Positions 38,701 through 50,156 of a DNA stretch of 64,000 nt are shown here, piece by piece; position 1 is the stretch's first letter, and the number at the start of each line of letters is the position of its first letter. The position numbers and the translations under genes are program-made. The notes beneath the pieces are model-generated. The model was not told the DNA's origin, did not search any database, and saw nothing but the letters and a program-made list of their open reading frames with translations. Source of the DNA: Taeniopygia guttata (lineage: Eukaryota > Chordata > Aves > Passeriformes > Estrildidae). The DNA lies in contig NC_133028.1 in NCBI RefSeq assembly GCF_048771995.1, positions 69,991,501-70,055,500 on the forward strand, given 5' to 3'.

Positions 38701-40971
38701 GTCTCCTAACTCTTCTACAGACAGGGTCCCTGTCTCAGACTGATCTAAATCTCTGAGCTGAGACATACAGCGAAAATGTGCTGAGAGGGAGGTGCTAGGA
38801 AGATCTGTGAGCCTGAATGGATTTGCTTTTTTTTTTTCCCACAGATAGAAAACAGCCCCCATGAGTTTGCACTTTACGTTATCCATGCGTCTGGAGGTAA
38901 GCCAGCCCCTGCTGCCTGAGGACTTCACCTCTAATCATTCTGTGTGTGTGTGTGGAATGTGTCCCTTGGAGTAGCAGGACTCGTGCCAGGCCTCTGTCCT
39001 TGTTTGTGCACTGTGCGTGTGGTGTGGCATTTTTCCTTCTCGGGGACCCTTCAGAAATGTCTCCTCTGGAGAGGAATCATTGTATTGTGGGCCCTTTCTG
39101 CTGACAGCTTGGGATTGCATATGCTGGGTTCCAAGTACTCACTCTTCAATGGGAAAAGTTTACTTTCACAGCAGCTTACTCTTACTTTTCCTGGAAAAGG
39201 GAGATTTGATAATTATTATTTAATGGGAACACCTGAGAGAATAGGGAACTGGGGAAGTAGGTATTTTAAATAGCTCAATATTAGGGACTGGTTAGGTATC
39301 TGGTAATTGCACTCAAATCAGTATGGGATCTCTGTCAGAAAAAAATGCTCGTGACTGTGGGTGGCAGATGGAGCCCCTGTGGCATGTTACATGTTTTATA
39401 ACACTGCTTATAAATTCCAGAAAAGAAGCAGTTGAGGAGTAGAGATGTTCCCTTGCTGCACAGGCTGCTGCAGGGGCCCTCTGAGAAGGTTGCCAAGTTC
39501 TTTCTCATGGATGGAGACGTGGAAGAGATCAGCAGTGATGTACGTATATCCTCACTTCTCATAGTTCATGGAGTTTTTCTCAATGACCACAGTTAATAGT
39601 AGTGCCTTTCTTCTCTTCTCCTTATTAGGTTGCTCAGTACATTTCATTTCATCTTCCCTTTTTGGAATCCATTCTGCACAGAATAAATGAAGAGGAGGAG
39701 CAGGAGATTCAACAGACAACTGCAAGGTAAACAGACACAAAGTGAGGCGTCAAAGAGTCCAGGGCAATCTGTACAGTTGTGGCCTGGCTCATAAGGAGAA
39801 CATGGGGATGGAGCAGAGTAGAACACTGTGATGGGAAGGCTGAAGGCATTGGAAGGGCTTATAATCCTTTCCCTGTCCTGCTGCTCTTAAAGAGTCCATA
39901 ATTAATACTGACTACACACAGAGTGGGGTCTTCAGAAAATCTGGACCCTCGGGGTAACTCCTCTTTATTTTGTTTGCTGTTTGCTCTCCGAGCCTTTGAC
40001 TGGCTCGGTCTGGACTTGCTGCTATTTCCTTGAAAGGGTAAATGCAGTACTGTCAGCGTTCAGGAACACACATAACCACAGGATATGATTATCTGCAGGT
40101 GCTTTTATTGAGAGCTCTGGGAATCAGGGGTACAGACCCAAATCTGACTCCGACACGGCTTTCGAGCTGAACGTATTTTATATTCTATCGTTATATAACT
40201 TACATATTAATTATTAAACTTATATTGTTCTGTTGTATACATTGACATGAGTTTCTCATGATCTTTCTTAGGTCCCTGACCACAGTTTCTCATGATTATT
40301 CTTATGATTAAACAGTAATTATATTTAATTACTAAACAATCATCACATCTAACAATTATATCATTTATCATGTACAAGCTACACAGGTGCAGTTCTAGCA
40401 AGTACAAGTTCTTCATGTGCTTAGTGTGTTTATTTTTCCAGGGCCTACTAAGCTTATTTTTCCTTTTAACCCTAAATCCCCATGATTTTAAAACCTTTTT
40501 ACTATCAGTACCACACATGGTACTGTTTCGGTTCTGTAGCATTTAGGCCACATCAGTGCCAGATGTCCCCTTAAAACTTGAGGTGTGTGACAGGAATCCC
40601 CCTGGCAGTAGCTCAAAATGCCCCACAGGTACGAGCCAGAGGAGCTCCCATATTTGTGAGCCTCTGAGCTCAAGAGCACTAAGAGGCTACAGCAGCCATA
40701 GATCTGTTACTGGATGATTCAATCATGTTGAACCAAAGTGTCCAGGAAACGTTTAGAAAATAATAAGCTTGCCTGCGTTGGGAACGTTGGGCACGGACAC
40801 AAAAGCTGGGAATGGACACACGTGTGACCATTGACATGTTGGAATTTGGGCTGAAAGTTTGCAGAGGTTATTTAAATGCCTTGTGTCTCTCTCAGGTATG
40901 TAAGAGAGAAGAGGTTGATCCAGCAGCACCTTCGAAGTCGAGGTGTTAAAAAAACAGAGACCACGGTGTGA
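29636..40971 (+). CDS. RASSF6: Ras association domain-containing protein 6
   Basis: Cytoplasmic Ras-effector adaptor of the C-terminal RASSF group. The family binds Ras-like GTPases through its RA domain and MST1/2 kinases through SARAH, and is linked to apoptosis, Hippo and NF-kB control. Ten coding exons: 29636-29706, 34007-34085, 34443-34594, 36213-36304, 36725-36909, 37013-37114, 38845-38896, 39421-39539, 39629-39726 and 40896-40971. They total 1026 nt, or 341 aa, close to the 337-aa human form I recall. Phases join without a stop. Recognised motifs include [20 protein letters not shown] near the N terminus, [14 protein letters not shown] and RWGEFDDL in the middle, and RA from about residue 182 ([10 protein letters not shown], then [18 protein letters not shown]). 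SARAH runs from about residue 283 ([20 protein letters not shown]). The tail ends KTETTV. The start ATG has an in-frame TAA just upstream; a second ATG lies five codons later. Confidence 0.96.
32562..33175 (+). mobile_element. Solo LTR, endogenous retrovirus, copy 3 of the local family
   Basis: 614 bp beginning TGTCAGAATC and ending TTCCCACA, inside a RASSF6 intron and in the sense orientation. The 6-bp flanks CTGTTC and GTGTTC differ at one base, consistent with an aged target duplication. Confidence 0.87.
34007..34085 (+). CDS. RASSF6: RASSF6 coding exon 2
   Basis: Encodes [20 protein letters not shown], aligned with human REQLNSLLKTYN. Acceptor TTATTCTAG, donor GTAAGG. Confidence 0.93.
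34443..34594 (+). CDS. RASSF6: RASSF6 coding exon 3
   Basis: Encodes [20 protein letters not shown], matching human [20 protein letters not shown]. Acceptor TTTTTCTCCAG, donor GTAATG. Confidence 0.95.
36213..36304 (+). CDS. RASSF6: RASSF6 coding exon 4
   Basis: Encodes [20 protein letters not shown], matching human [15 protein letters not shown]. The donor is GTTAGT, weaker than the others; the phase demands it. Confidence 0.92.
36725..36909 (+). CDS. RASSF6: RASSF6 coding exon 5
   Basis: The largest coding exon (185 nt): a basic linker ([14 protein letters not shown]) leading to the RA domain entry [12 protein letters not shown]. Acceptor GTTGTGTCCAG, donor GTAGGA. Confidence 0.94.
37013..37114 (+). 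CDS. RASSF6: RASSF6 coding exon 6 (RA domain)
   Basis: Encodes [20 protein letters not shown] and [10 protein letters not shown], the first strands and helix of the RA fold. Acceptor TTGTTCCCAG, donor GTAAGT. Confidence 0.95.
37578..38194 (-). mobile_element. Solo LTR, endogenous retrovirus, copy 4, inverted
   Basis: 617 bp, reverse orientation, in the RASSF6 intron between coding exons 6 and 7. The flanks AGAAGT and AGAAGG match at five of six bases. Same family as the copies at 14.3, 18.6 and 32.6 kb. Confidence 0.87.
38845..38896 (+). CDS. RASSF6: RASSF6 coding exon 7 (RA domain)
   Basis: 52 nt encoding [17 protein letters not shown], matching human IENSPQDFALHIIFATG. Acceptor after a long T-run, donor GTAAGC. 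Confidence 0.95.
39421..39539 (+). CDS. RASSF6: RASSF6 coding exon 8 (RA domain end)
   Basis: Encodes [20 protein letters not shown] and [11 protein letters not shown], strongly conserved. Acceptor AAATTCCAG, donor GTACGT. Confidence 0.95.
39629..39726 (+). CDS. RASSF6: RASSF6 coding exon 9 (SARAH)
   Basis: Encodes [20 protein letters not shown] followed by the acidic EEEEQEIQQ helix of the SARAH coiled coil. Acceptor CCTTATTAG, donor GTAAAC. Confidence 0.95.
40052..40592 (-). mobile_element. Solo LTR of another retroviral family in the last RASSF6 intron
   Basis: On the minus strand it begins TGTCACACACC and ends GAACGCTGACA, giving TGTCA/TGACA inverted termini about 541 bp apart. AATAAA (minus strand, 40104-40109) sits about 50 bp before the 3' end, as in an LTR. 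No clear target duplication. A fossil. Confidence 0.5.
40896..40971 (+). CDS. RASSF6: RASSF6 coding exon 10 and stop
   Basis: Basic end of SARAH ([16 protein letters not shown]), terminating KKTETTV-TGA. The last residues, TTV, fit a class I PDZ ligand and match the human tail as recalled. Confidence 0.94.
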
Positions 40972-41895
40972 TGGGACAGTGTGATGGGACTGCCCTGGGG
41001 AACATTGGAAGCCTCTCAGGAATGCCTGGGCTGCTGAAGGGCAGTCTTGCTGCTGCCTTCTGGGGCTTCAGCTCCAAGTGGGAGAAGCCTCTGCTCACCA
41101 TTAACTCCTGCAGTGCCAGGGTGCAGGCTGGAAGCACCCACGAAGACGCGCTACATCACCGAAACAGCGCATGCTGGATCTGGCTTGGAACTTAGGCAAA
41201 AACTCCTCTGAAAAGCCCAAAGCATTCAGCTTTAAACCCTGCTGATGTGTGACCTGCCACCAAGAGGCTGACATAGAAAAATACCGCAATAACCAATGTG
41301 CTGATTGAAAATATGCCAACTAGGAATATGGTTAGCCCTCTGTTAAAGAAATACTGTATTATATTAGCAGAAAGCTTTTCAGTAGAGCCAAGTGGCAGAA
41401 GGTATTTATGTATTTAAGACTGCAGGTAGAATTTTCATTTAAGTTATAAAATATCCATGCAAGATGCCTGAAATCCAGTGGCTTCAGGCTGGTGTATGCT
41501 GAAACTGCTTAAGCTTTGAGCTACTGTTTGAAAAACATAATTGGAAACCCTCTCACTTAGGAGCTGCTCAGCTCTTAGCAATGACAGGGAATTTATTGCT
41601 GAAATACCTCGCTAGTGAACTGCAAATAAGAATTGACTGAGCACTGTTGGGTCCTGAAAGGCATCTCAGTGGTTTTGTAGTTGGAATAAGTGATTGTGTC
41701 CCTTCCTGTGTTTTTTCTGTTTGAAAGGGAATTGAGAAGTTCTCAGTGAGAGGCTGCATGTAGGGATGCAGTTTGGCTCCAGCCCAGCCCCCCACGCAGG
41801 GCACAGCACCCAGCTGCCAGGTCCTTCCTGGCTGACTTGTGTTCAACGTGAGAGCTCCAGTTACAGAGATGTAAATAAAATAAATCTGTTCACAG
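40972..41895 (+). terminator. RASSF6: RASSF6 3'UTR and poly(A) signal
   Basis: About 0.9 kb of non-coding sequence after the stop, with AATAAA at 41874-41879 overlapping a second AATAAA, followed by GT-rich sequence. Cleavage is expected near 41895. Confidence 0.7.
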
Positions 41896-44400
41896 CTCGT
41901 TGTCCTCCTGCAGTAGCTGGTTGTTTTTACCTGGTGTCTGCGCCTTAACTCAGCTGCCTTTGTCTTGTGCAGGTAACAAATAGTTGTGATGGAGGAAAGG
42001 GATGTGCAGAACCTTCTTGCCTAGAAATTATGTGGAGTAAATCACCTTGCAAAACTTTGCGCTGCCCAAAATCCTGTTACTGGGATGTGAATTCAGAAAG
42101 TAAAGATGAAGGTGCTGAATGAAGTTCCTCAAGTTGGACCAAGTGTGTTATTTCAAAGTGCAGTTTATAATCCTGCCCAGGAAAATGGTTAGGGACAAGG
42201 GATTACAGAGGGCAGAAAATAATAAAAATAATTCACAGTTAAGAGGTAGGAATTAAATGACAGCTGGCTTGCAGCTACACGTGACAGTTCCTTGAAGCAG
42301 CAGGGTGTGCCTCCACATGGAAGTATTGGAATATTAAATAATTTCTTGCAGAGCAGAGCGGAAAAGAGGTGTTTCTGAGCAGGTTCTCCAATCCCCTGTG
42401 TATGTCCACTCTTCCTAAAACAGGTCATTTTTGCCACCATCTGATATTCAAGACTTGAATCCTTTAAATTCTCTTGTCTTGCTGAATTGGGACTGAAAGC
42501 TTCTGGAAGACAGTTCTGGGACAGGTCACAGGGCTGATGCTGTTGGCCAGGATTTCAGGGTGAATGAAATCATGCTGTGACTCTTGTGGGGTTGGTTCTT
42601 TGCGAGTGCTGCGCTGTCTAAATGAATTGTTTTTGACAAATACAGGCAAGAGCAAGGGAAGAATTTCTTCCAGGGTATTCTGGGACATTCAAAGAAACAC
42701 AGCAAGGACACACAGGTGATAGAGTAAATGGGGGTCACTCGGGTTCGGACACAAACCCATTAACCACAGAAACAGTGATTAGAGTCCATACCTTACCTGA
42801 ATTTGTACATTAATCTCATTTGCACTTACACCTCATAAGCCTAGGATTTAAAATGCCTTTCTTTGTTTTGTTCTGTGACTATTTGGGATAATACAATAAT
42901 ATTTCATACCAGAAAATCGTGACTACAGCCATACCCTGAATTTCCATAGCTTAGCTTATTGTTTCAGTGGATTTCCACACAGGGATTCAGCCTCCCTCTG
43001 AACTAAACATGGCTTTTTGGCACTTGGTTTGCTTTAAATGCTCCCTGTGCCGTTTGTGTCACTTTTCCAGTGAGGATCTTCCCATGAACTGTACAGCTCC
43101 TTACACTGACAGCATTTTCTCACTCCTTTGGATGAATTCTGGAGGCTGGAAAAAGAAAAATCCCTGGGATCAATAGTGTCAGGAGAGTGCCTGATGTGTT
43201 TGTGACATGTTCAGTGAGGTGGCAGCGGCAGGGTGTGTCCTATGGCCTTGGCACGGTGTACACAACACTTGTGTGCAGAGCAGGGACACATTTATCACTG
43301 TGAATGCACATTTGGTTTTGCTCTTCAGCCACGCTGGCCTTACACTTGGTATTGGTCAGAAAAATACTGAAATACAACTCTGGTAGGAAGGATGGGGAGA
43401 TGCCCTTGGCTCAGGCAGCAGTGCTGGAAAGGAGCCAATGGAGCCTTCAGGTGAGTGGCCGGAGGGGCCGGAGGTGTGAGGGGGTCACCTCAAACCCTGT
43501 TCTCTGTCTTCTGTTACACTGCAGCGTTGCGTGCATTGGCATAAGAATTTATGCATATTCAAAGCTTCCTTTGAGTTTAGATGTTCATTGGCTTGGTTTT
43601 AACCTTTTACTTGTAGATTAAACCAATATATTTGATTTCTTCCTGTGATGCCATCCTGCTGTGTTTTCACTCCCTGATAATGAGGGTCAATAAATTCTTT
43701 TTTTCCCCCGGTGCTCTGGTTTCTGTTTCCTTTATCTTGTGCTTCAGATAAGACAGTCCCCGAATGTGGGAAATCACCTAATTATTTTACACCACTTTCT
43801 GAGTTAGTTACGTGTAAAAAGCATTTTAACATTTCACAGTCTCTATGGTGCTGCAGTGTAGGATAGTATATATGACAGTACTGTTTATAAAAGCTATACG
43901 GTGAATATATAAACTGACAGGTTATAATTTATCAAGAGCAGGAATTATAAATTGTACTCTATCAGAATTTTTGTGGTCAATAATAACTTGCCAGAGCTAA
44001 TACATAAATGCCAAAGGCAATCACTATATTTGTTATTTACAATAGTGGGCAGGGCTGAGCTCTGTTTCCCGGGGAGCAGCGGGGTGGGGTCCCTGTGCCA
44101 CCCCCGGGGGTCGCACGGAGAAGCTGCTCCCGTGGTACGGCCGAGGGTCGGGGGGAAACCTGAACAGTCCTGATGGAAACCGCTGGAAAAACAAGTTTGG
44201 TTTGGTTTTGGACTTGACATTTTCCCCCTGACCCCCACCTGATCCAGGTGTTTTGCCTTAGGAAACGGGAACAGGAGACAGAAGGGGTGATGGAGAAAAA
44301 GATAATTCATTACCCACAAAGGGACGAGCTTATTTCTGTTTATTTCCTGATGCACCTGGAATGATTTGGGTCTCAGGAGGCACCTGGGAGCCTCCTTTGT
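41896..44400. other. Intergenic region after RASSF6
   Basis: No gene recognised. It has an AATAAA with T-rich flank at 43689-43694 that could end an unseen transcript, and a small CpG-rich stretch at 44040-44160. Confidence 0.4.
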
Positions 44401-44405
44401 GTCCT

Positions 44406-44427
44406 GGGCGGGGCCGAGCCTATAAAA
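44406..44427 (+). promoter_or_regulatory. GC box plus TATA box
   Basis: GGCGGGGCCGAGCCTATAAAAG: a GC box immediately followed by a canonical TATAAAA (44421-44427). This is the only textbook GC-box/TATA pair in the right half and it faces the plus strand. Expected start site about 44450. Confidence 0.5.
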
Positions 44428-44530
44428 GGGGTAAAGGGTGGAGGAAGGGGGGTCCGGGGGGCAGAGGAGCAGTGGTTGGGATCAGGGGTGCCCTGGGGAT
44501 TTGCACCTGGAAGCGGCCGCCAGTTTCCTG

Positions 44531-44622
44531 ATGGGAGCCCTGGAAACAGAGCTCGGAGTCCGTGAGAAATGCGAATACTGCAGCTGGAGTGCTGAGAATG
44601 GAGCTCTGCAGAGAATGTCGTC
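44531..44622 (+). CDS. Possible first coding exon of an unrecognised gene
   Basis: About 110 bp after the TATA box, an ATG opens MGALETELGVREKCEYCSWS and continues for 92 nt to a consensus GTGAGT donor. I do not recognise the product. A possible second exon at 50157-50224 keeps the frame open, but 5.5 kb of repeat-like DNA lies between them. It may equally be a long non-coding RNA or chance. Confidence 0.25.
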
Positions 44623-44639
44623 TGGTGAGTCTCCTGATG

Positions 44640-45789
44640 TCCCACAGCTAATGCTGTGCTGGCACCAAGTCACCTCATTCTGATTTAAACTCTCTTGAAA
44701 TACGCTGAAATTACTAACTGGACTACAAAATGCACGTGGGAAGCCTCATGTTCCTAAGGAAATGCTTTAGGGATGTGCAGCTTCTGAACTGCACCAACAA
44801 TCCCCGCTCCCACAGAAACCTGCTGGGCCGTGGTTCTGGGGCAAGGGTGGCAGAAAAGTGGCACCTTCAGTGCCACCCTAACAGGGATTTCCCTTGGAGC
44901 TCTCAGGATCGGGAGGAAATGGTGTTCCTGCCCCTCTGGGAAAGCGGGAGCAGGATCAGTGCTGCAGCTGTGTCTTTTTCCTGCTCTCTGCAGCTGTTCC
45001 AAGGATGCCCTGGAGTGCTCTGGCCCAGGGCAGGATAATCTGTGTTTAGAGCTTCCCCCGTGCCTGGGTGAGCAGCTGGGTCAGTCACTGAGCTCCCAGG
45101 GAACCCCTGAGGTTGGAAAAGCCCTTTGTGCTGCTGAAATGGCCTCAGGACAAACCTTCCCAAGCTGGAAGCAAAGCCAGGGGCAGGGAGGGAAATCCAA
45201 GAGGGTGGTGGAAGGGCTTTCTCCCAGGTCTGGACACCTCAAGGCAGGGGTGATTTTTAAGTGTTGTTAAATGCTGCAGCAGCTCCCTCCCCATGTGAGA
45301 GCTGCCCCAGCTTGGGTGAGTGTGAGGATATCCAGCTCTTCCTTAGGGCTTGGAGCATGGCAGGGTGCAGAGCTCATGGTAAATCTTGTTTAAACACTTT
45401 TAATATCAAAATGCATTAAAGCAGAGACTTTGAGGAAATAACGTACGAAACTCTGGTGCAAGCTGTCTTTATTAAAGATCACATTGACGATGTCTTGTCA
45501 AACCACTCTGAGGACAGAATGTGTCCAAAAAGCTTCACTAACCCCTTGTTCTTCTGCTGGTAGGGCGGTGTCTGATCCCAGGTCTCGGGGCTGTGTGGAG
45601 ATTCCTCGCTGGAGCAGAGTCACCCTGTGAGGATGAGCCACAGAGGTTCAGTTCTTGGAGCAGGTGAGGGTTTCTTTCTACTTAGTAATTGTTTTTGCTG
45701 GCTGTAATGTCACAGCTCCAGTGTTCCTTCAGACACTGTGCCCTGCCACAGCCCTTGCAGCTCCTGTGCTGGGCAGGGAGCAGCTCTGC
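44640..45789. other. Unannotated region with a possible old LINE fragment
   Basis: No exon seen with confidence. The string GAGGTTGGAAAAGCCCTTTG near 45109 resembles the 3' part of avian CR1 LINEs, but it is too short and diverged to call. Confidence 0.25.
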
Positions 45790-46245
45790 TGTGGGAAATG
45801 GACTTGTAGAAAATTGTCAGAGTTTGACAGAAGGTTTACATAGTATCTATCTGCATAGAAATTTTGAGATAAGAAATGCTGAGTGAGATATGCCATGGAA
45901 TAGGACAGACATTGTTGAGAGAGAAATGGAACTGGAAACAAGTTTTAAAGAATGAGTTTGTAAATGAGACTAGATACTTTAGAGAAATAAAACCATGAAA
46001 GATGCATTGTAATAAGATTCATGAGGGGTAATTTTAGATTATTGATTTTAAGGCATTTACAGCATAGTGTAGCAAAAGCTGATAGGCCAAGAAACGCTTA
46101 TAATGTATTGTAATTAGGAAATAGTTGGCTTCTGATTGTGATGGTGTGAATTATAACATCTGTATTGTCTCACCCTTCACATGAGACTGAAAATGGAATA
46201 AAAGTTTTTAAAACACTTCTCAGTTGCCTTATTTCTGGGTCAGAA
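45790..46245 (+). mobile_element. LTR of an endogenous retrovirus, plus orientation
   Basis: Begins TGTGGGAAATGG, carries AATAAA at 46197-46202 and ends about 40 bp later. The body is A-rich. Its first 120 bp reappear in reverse orientation at 46290-46418. The exact 3' end is uncertain. Confidence 0.55.
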
Positions 46246-46289
46246 AAGAGCATAATCTGATAAATTGGTGCATTGTGTGAGGAAGATGT

Positions 46290-46418
46290 ATCTCTCTCAA
46301 TGTCCAATTCCATAGCATTTCTAAGTCAGCATTTCTTACCTCAAATTCTGCATACAGAGGCACACTATGTGAGCCTTCTGTCAAGCTTTGAGAATTCTCT
46401 ACAAATCCATTTCCCACA
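46290..46418 (-). mobile_element. Partial inverted copy of the same LTR
   Basis: Read on the minus strand from 46418 it begins TGTGGGAAATGGATTTGTAG and follows the 5' part of the neighbouring plus-strand LTR, with substitutions throughout. The pair therefore forms an inverted repeat that starts TG and ends CA. Confidence 0.6.
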
Positions 46419-47164
46419 TTCGGGCAGGGCTTTCAGTCCCATCAGTGTCCATTTAAATCAAGCTTGTGTCACATTTCCATCAGTCTCCCTGGCCTGGCAC
46501 CTTGGGTCCCAGGGGACAGAGCTGTGTCAAGGTTCAGTCCCATCTGTACCAGTCCTGCCAGCGTTTCCAGCAGCAGCTGCTGGAGGCACCAAGGGCTGCC
46601 CTTGGAGCCTGGCTCTCCCCTGGGCTTTTGCTGGCAGGGATTGGAGTCAGCTCTTGGGCCCAAAACAGGTTTTGTCCCACAAAGATCCACTGAACTTCCT
46701 GAGAGAGCACACAGATGATGCCCTGGACTTTGGGGTTAATAGTTAGTGTTGCCAGGTGATTATTGTAAGGTTGAACTGATCTTATGGTTGAGAGCTGCAT
46801 CTCTCCTGCTGCTGGCAGAGGAGGCAGAGCTGGGCCAGGGCAGCTCCTCCATTCCTTGGCTCCACCAAATGCCTTTTTCCCTAAGTTACAGATAAAGAGT
46901 TGTGCTGACCTTGGAATCTTGGAGGAAAGCTGGGCTGGAATGTGGCAGGAGAAGATGCTTTCTGTGGAATGTGTTCCCGAGGGTGTTACAAGTGCCTGGC
47001 TTTTCTGTGGGAAGTTTTATGGAGGATATTGTTACAAGGTAAATGGTCCTTCATGTGCAAAGTTCTATTTTGTGTCAAAAAGCCTTGGGAATGCTCAGGA
47101 ACGCAGCATAGGATGTTTGACCTCTGAAATGGATCCTGTTTGGTATAAAATACCCATTTTTTAG

Positions 47165-49930
47165 TGGTTTGTGGTTTTTGTGACCTTGGAGGAGTGTGTC
47201 TTAAATTGGTATTTTTATATTAAGAGTTAATAATGTAAGGGTCTTTTAATTATATGGATTATTTGCAATGTTTTTTATTGGTATATTAATTAATTAAAGA
47301 ATGGATTTTTTTGAGTAGTGATAGATAAATACAAAGTATTCAAACTTGAAACTTTAGTTAACTAAAGTTACTTAAATGTTTGCTTTAGGTTGGTTAATAG
47401 GTAAAGTGATATAATTAAAAGTAAATAAAGTAAATAGAGTAGAAGTATAATATTTTATAGAATTTTATATTTTTAAAGTTATTAAATAATAAGATTTTTA
47501 TAATATTTATTTTTATATTTATAAAGAAACTTAAAGTTTATCGTTTTTTGTGGGTGTAATACAAGATGTTATGTGTAAGTTGGAATTTTTGTGTAATTTA
47601 CATTTGTATTTACATTGTGTCATTTATATTTGTATTTACATTTGTTTTTTATTTGTGAAGTGGTGGGGGTGTTTTTTGTGTGATCTGGTTTTATGTTTCT
47701 TATTGAAATTTACTTGGGTTTTTGTACTTGTTGAGATATAAGTAAACTTTATGTTTTGATATGAGAAATAAAGTATTGTTAAGTTTTGTTTTATAAAATT
47801 GTATAGAGATTTGCAAGATAATGATTAGGTTGTTATTATTAGAATTTTTTAGTTATAAGTATGAAGAAATATAAGAGTAAAATAATGTATGTGGTAAAGA
47901 AGAAATTGATAATAATTATGAATTACTTAGATAATATCTATAATTAGTAACATATATGAAATTATATAATTAGTAAGTATTAAAAGATTGTACACTATTT
48001 TAGATTTTATAACAGTTGATAAATGTTAAATTAGTGGAAAGTTGGATAATTATGCCTGGATAATGATTTTTAAAGTTTATTTTAGAAATAAGTTTATTTA
48101 TTATATTGATAAAGTTAAATTGTTAAGTTAAAATTAACAATTTTTGATGTAGAAAATATTTGGGTTTGTTGCTAATTATTTTATTTAGGTAGAGTTAGGG
48201 TTAGGTTATAGTTTAAATTTTAATTGGTGAATGTTACTTAATTTATTTTTGTATAATGTTTTTAAAAGTAGTAGTTAAGAGTAAAAATGTTAGGATTAAA
48301 GATTAATTACATTATTTAATAATTGGATTTTTTAGAATATAGATGCTTTGAATATACTAAACCTTTTTTTTTTAAGATTTGAAAGTGGTTATAGACAGGA
48401 TTGTGAGTTTGGATTTGGATATTCAGAGTGTGAAGGTGGAGGAAATGTAAGAGACTGATGACTTAGTGTGAAACTTAGAAAAAGAAATTAATGTTGTATC
48501 GGGATTTTATATTGAAGTGTTTTTGTAATAATAACTGGGGAAAGTTATAAGATTAACAGTTTGGAGGAGGTTTTTAATGAAATTTCTTTCTTTTTAATTT
48601 TGAAAAACATGTAAAATTATGAGATAACATTAGGTTAAATTATAGAGTTAGTGTAGAGATTAGTTAGAGTGTTAACTTGGTGTAAGAGCTGTATAAGTAG
48701 AGAATAAAAAAAGTAGTATTTAGAAATTTTATGTGTTTTTTAGATAATTATATAAAGAGATAATAAAGTATATGAAAGTTGGTTGTAAATATAATAGTAT
48801 TTAATAGATATTATTTATTATAAAAATTAATATATTTTTATTATATAATTAGTATATTAGTAGTAAGTGTTTGAAGAAGTTAGGATAACTTTAAAAATAT
48901 TTATATATTAAGGAAATAGAGTAAAAATTATTTTAAAATAGTATATTAATAGTAATCACTATTTTTTGGTATTACTTATAAAAGATCAAAACAGTATAGA
49001 TTGTAATGAAGAACAGAATTTTTGATGAAATTGATGATATAATAAACTGTATTTTTTTACTTCTGAATAGGTGTTTGTTAGTGTTTTCTTTTAGTTGTTT
49101 TAATTGTAGATGTTCTTTTTTTAAGAAAATTAACCATATACTGTATAGTTTAGATAAATGATTTTTAATAAAATTTAGGAGAAGTTATATTAAATAACAT
49201 TTAAATTTAGAATGAATTCTGATAGTAAGGAATAATGAAGTTAATTTTAATAGAATATTAAAGTGATAAAATGAAATTTAAGAATATTTACATTTAAATT
49301 TAGTGAAAATTAATTTTGTTTGATTCTATTAATACTTCACTTATTGAAGGTTATATTTAAATATTGACTTTTTAAAGTGTTTTGGAGAAATTTTAGATTG
49401 TTGACTTATGATTATTACTTATATCTTTTATTTATTGGGAGATATGTTTCTTAGTAAAACATTTTTATTTATGTTATATTTAGAATGGTACTAATTTGTA
49501 TAGTGGGGTTTTTTTAATGTAGGCTATTGATTAGATTGTTTTATATTTTTTGCAGGCTTAGAGAAATATTTATTTATTTGGTTAGGCTTTTCTATATTTG
49601 AAGTATGTTTTGATGGTTTTGTTGTTTTTTTAAGAGTTTTTCATTCAGAATTTGAAGAGTATTTGGTGTTTGGAGGAAATAAAGTTGGGGGTTTGTTAGA
49701 TACGGTTGAGTTGCATTTTTAATGTTAGTAAGGACTACTTTTGGCATGTTATTTTGATTTTTTGTTTGGTTATGGGGAGGGTCTGCTGTTAGATGTGGAA
49801 GCGTGTGACTGGCAGTAGGACTCTGTCTAATGGTTTATGAGGAGGTGTTATTTTAAGTTTGATAAAATACACTGAGAATGAGTTAAAATCGTGGAATAAA
49901 CATTATGGTAATTAAAGGGTGTTATGTTTA
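47165..49930. other. C-depleted, strand-asymmetric AT-rich block
   Basis: Hand counts give roughly 3% C on the plus strand over 47401-48960 and about 4-5% to 49860, while G stays near 15%. Several 60-base lines have no C at all. Most surviving Cs follow an A. Flanking DNA has normal composition on both sides. No gene, LTR or coding frame could be assigned. Such asymmetry is the expected footprint of extensive cytosine deamination on one strand, so a heavily edited retroelement fossil read on the minus strand is a possible identity, not shown. Confidence 0.75.
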
Positions 49931-50156
49931 AAGAGCTATAAATCTTTTCTAATAACTGCTTGACATCAGGTGAGCTTAATCTACTTTTTCTGCCCCAGAA
50001 GGCATCAGGCACGTCACATCAATGGAACGACCTCTGCCCATTGCTTGTGTTCTACCCAAACAAAATCAACAGCAAAAGTTGGTTGGGCTTTAAGAGCTTG
50101 AAATAACTTTGAAGCAAAATAAATCACATTTTTCCCCTGTGTTTTTTTCCTTTCAG

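Noticed and set aside
48189-48206. GTTAGGGTTAGG telomere-like string
   Set aside because: Only two units within the C-depleted block; not a telomeric array.
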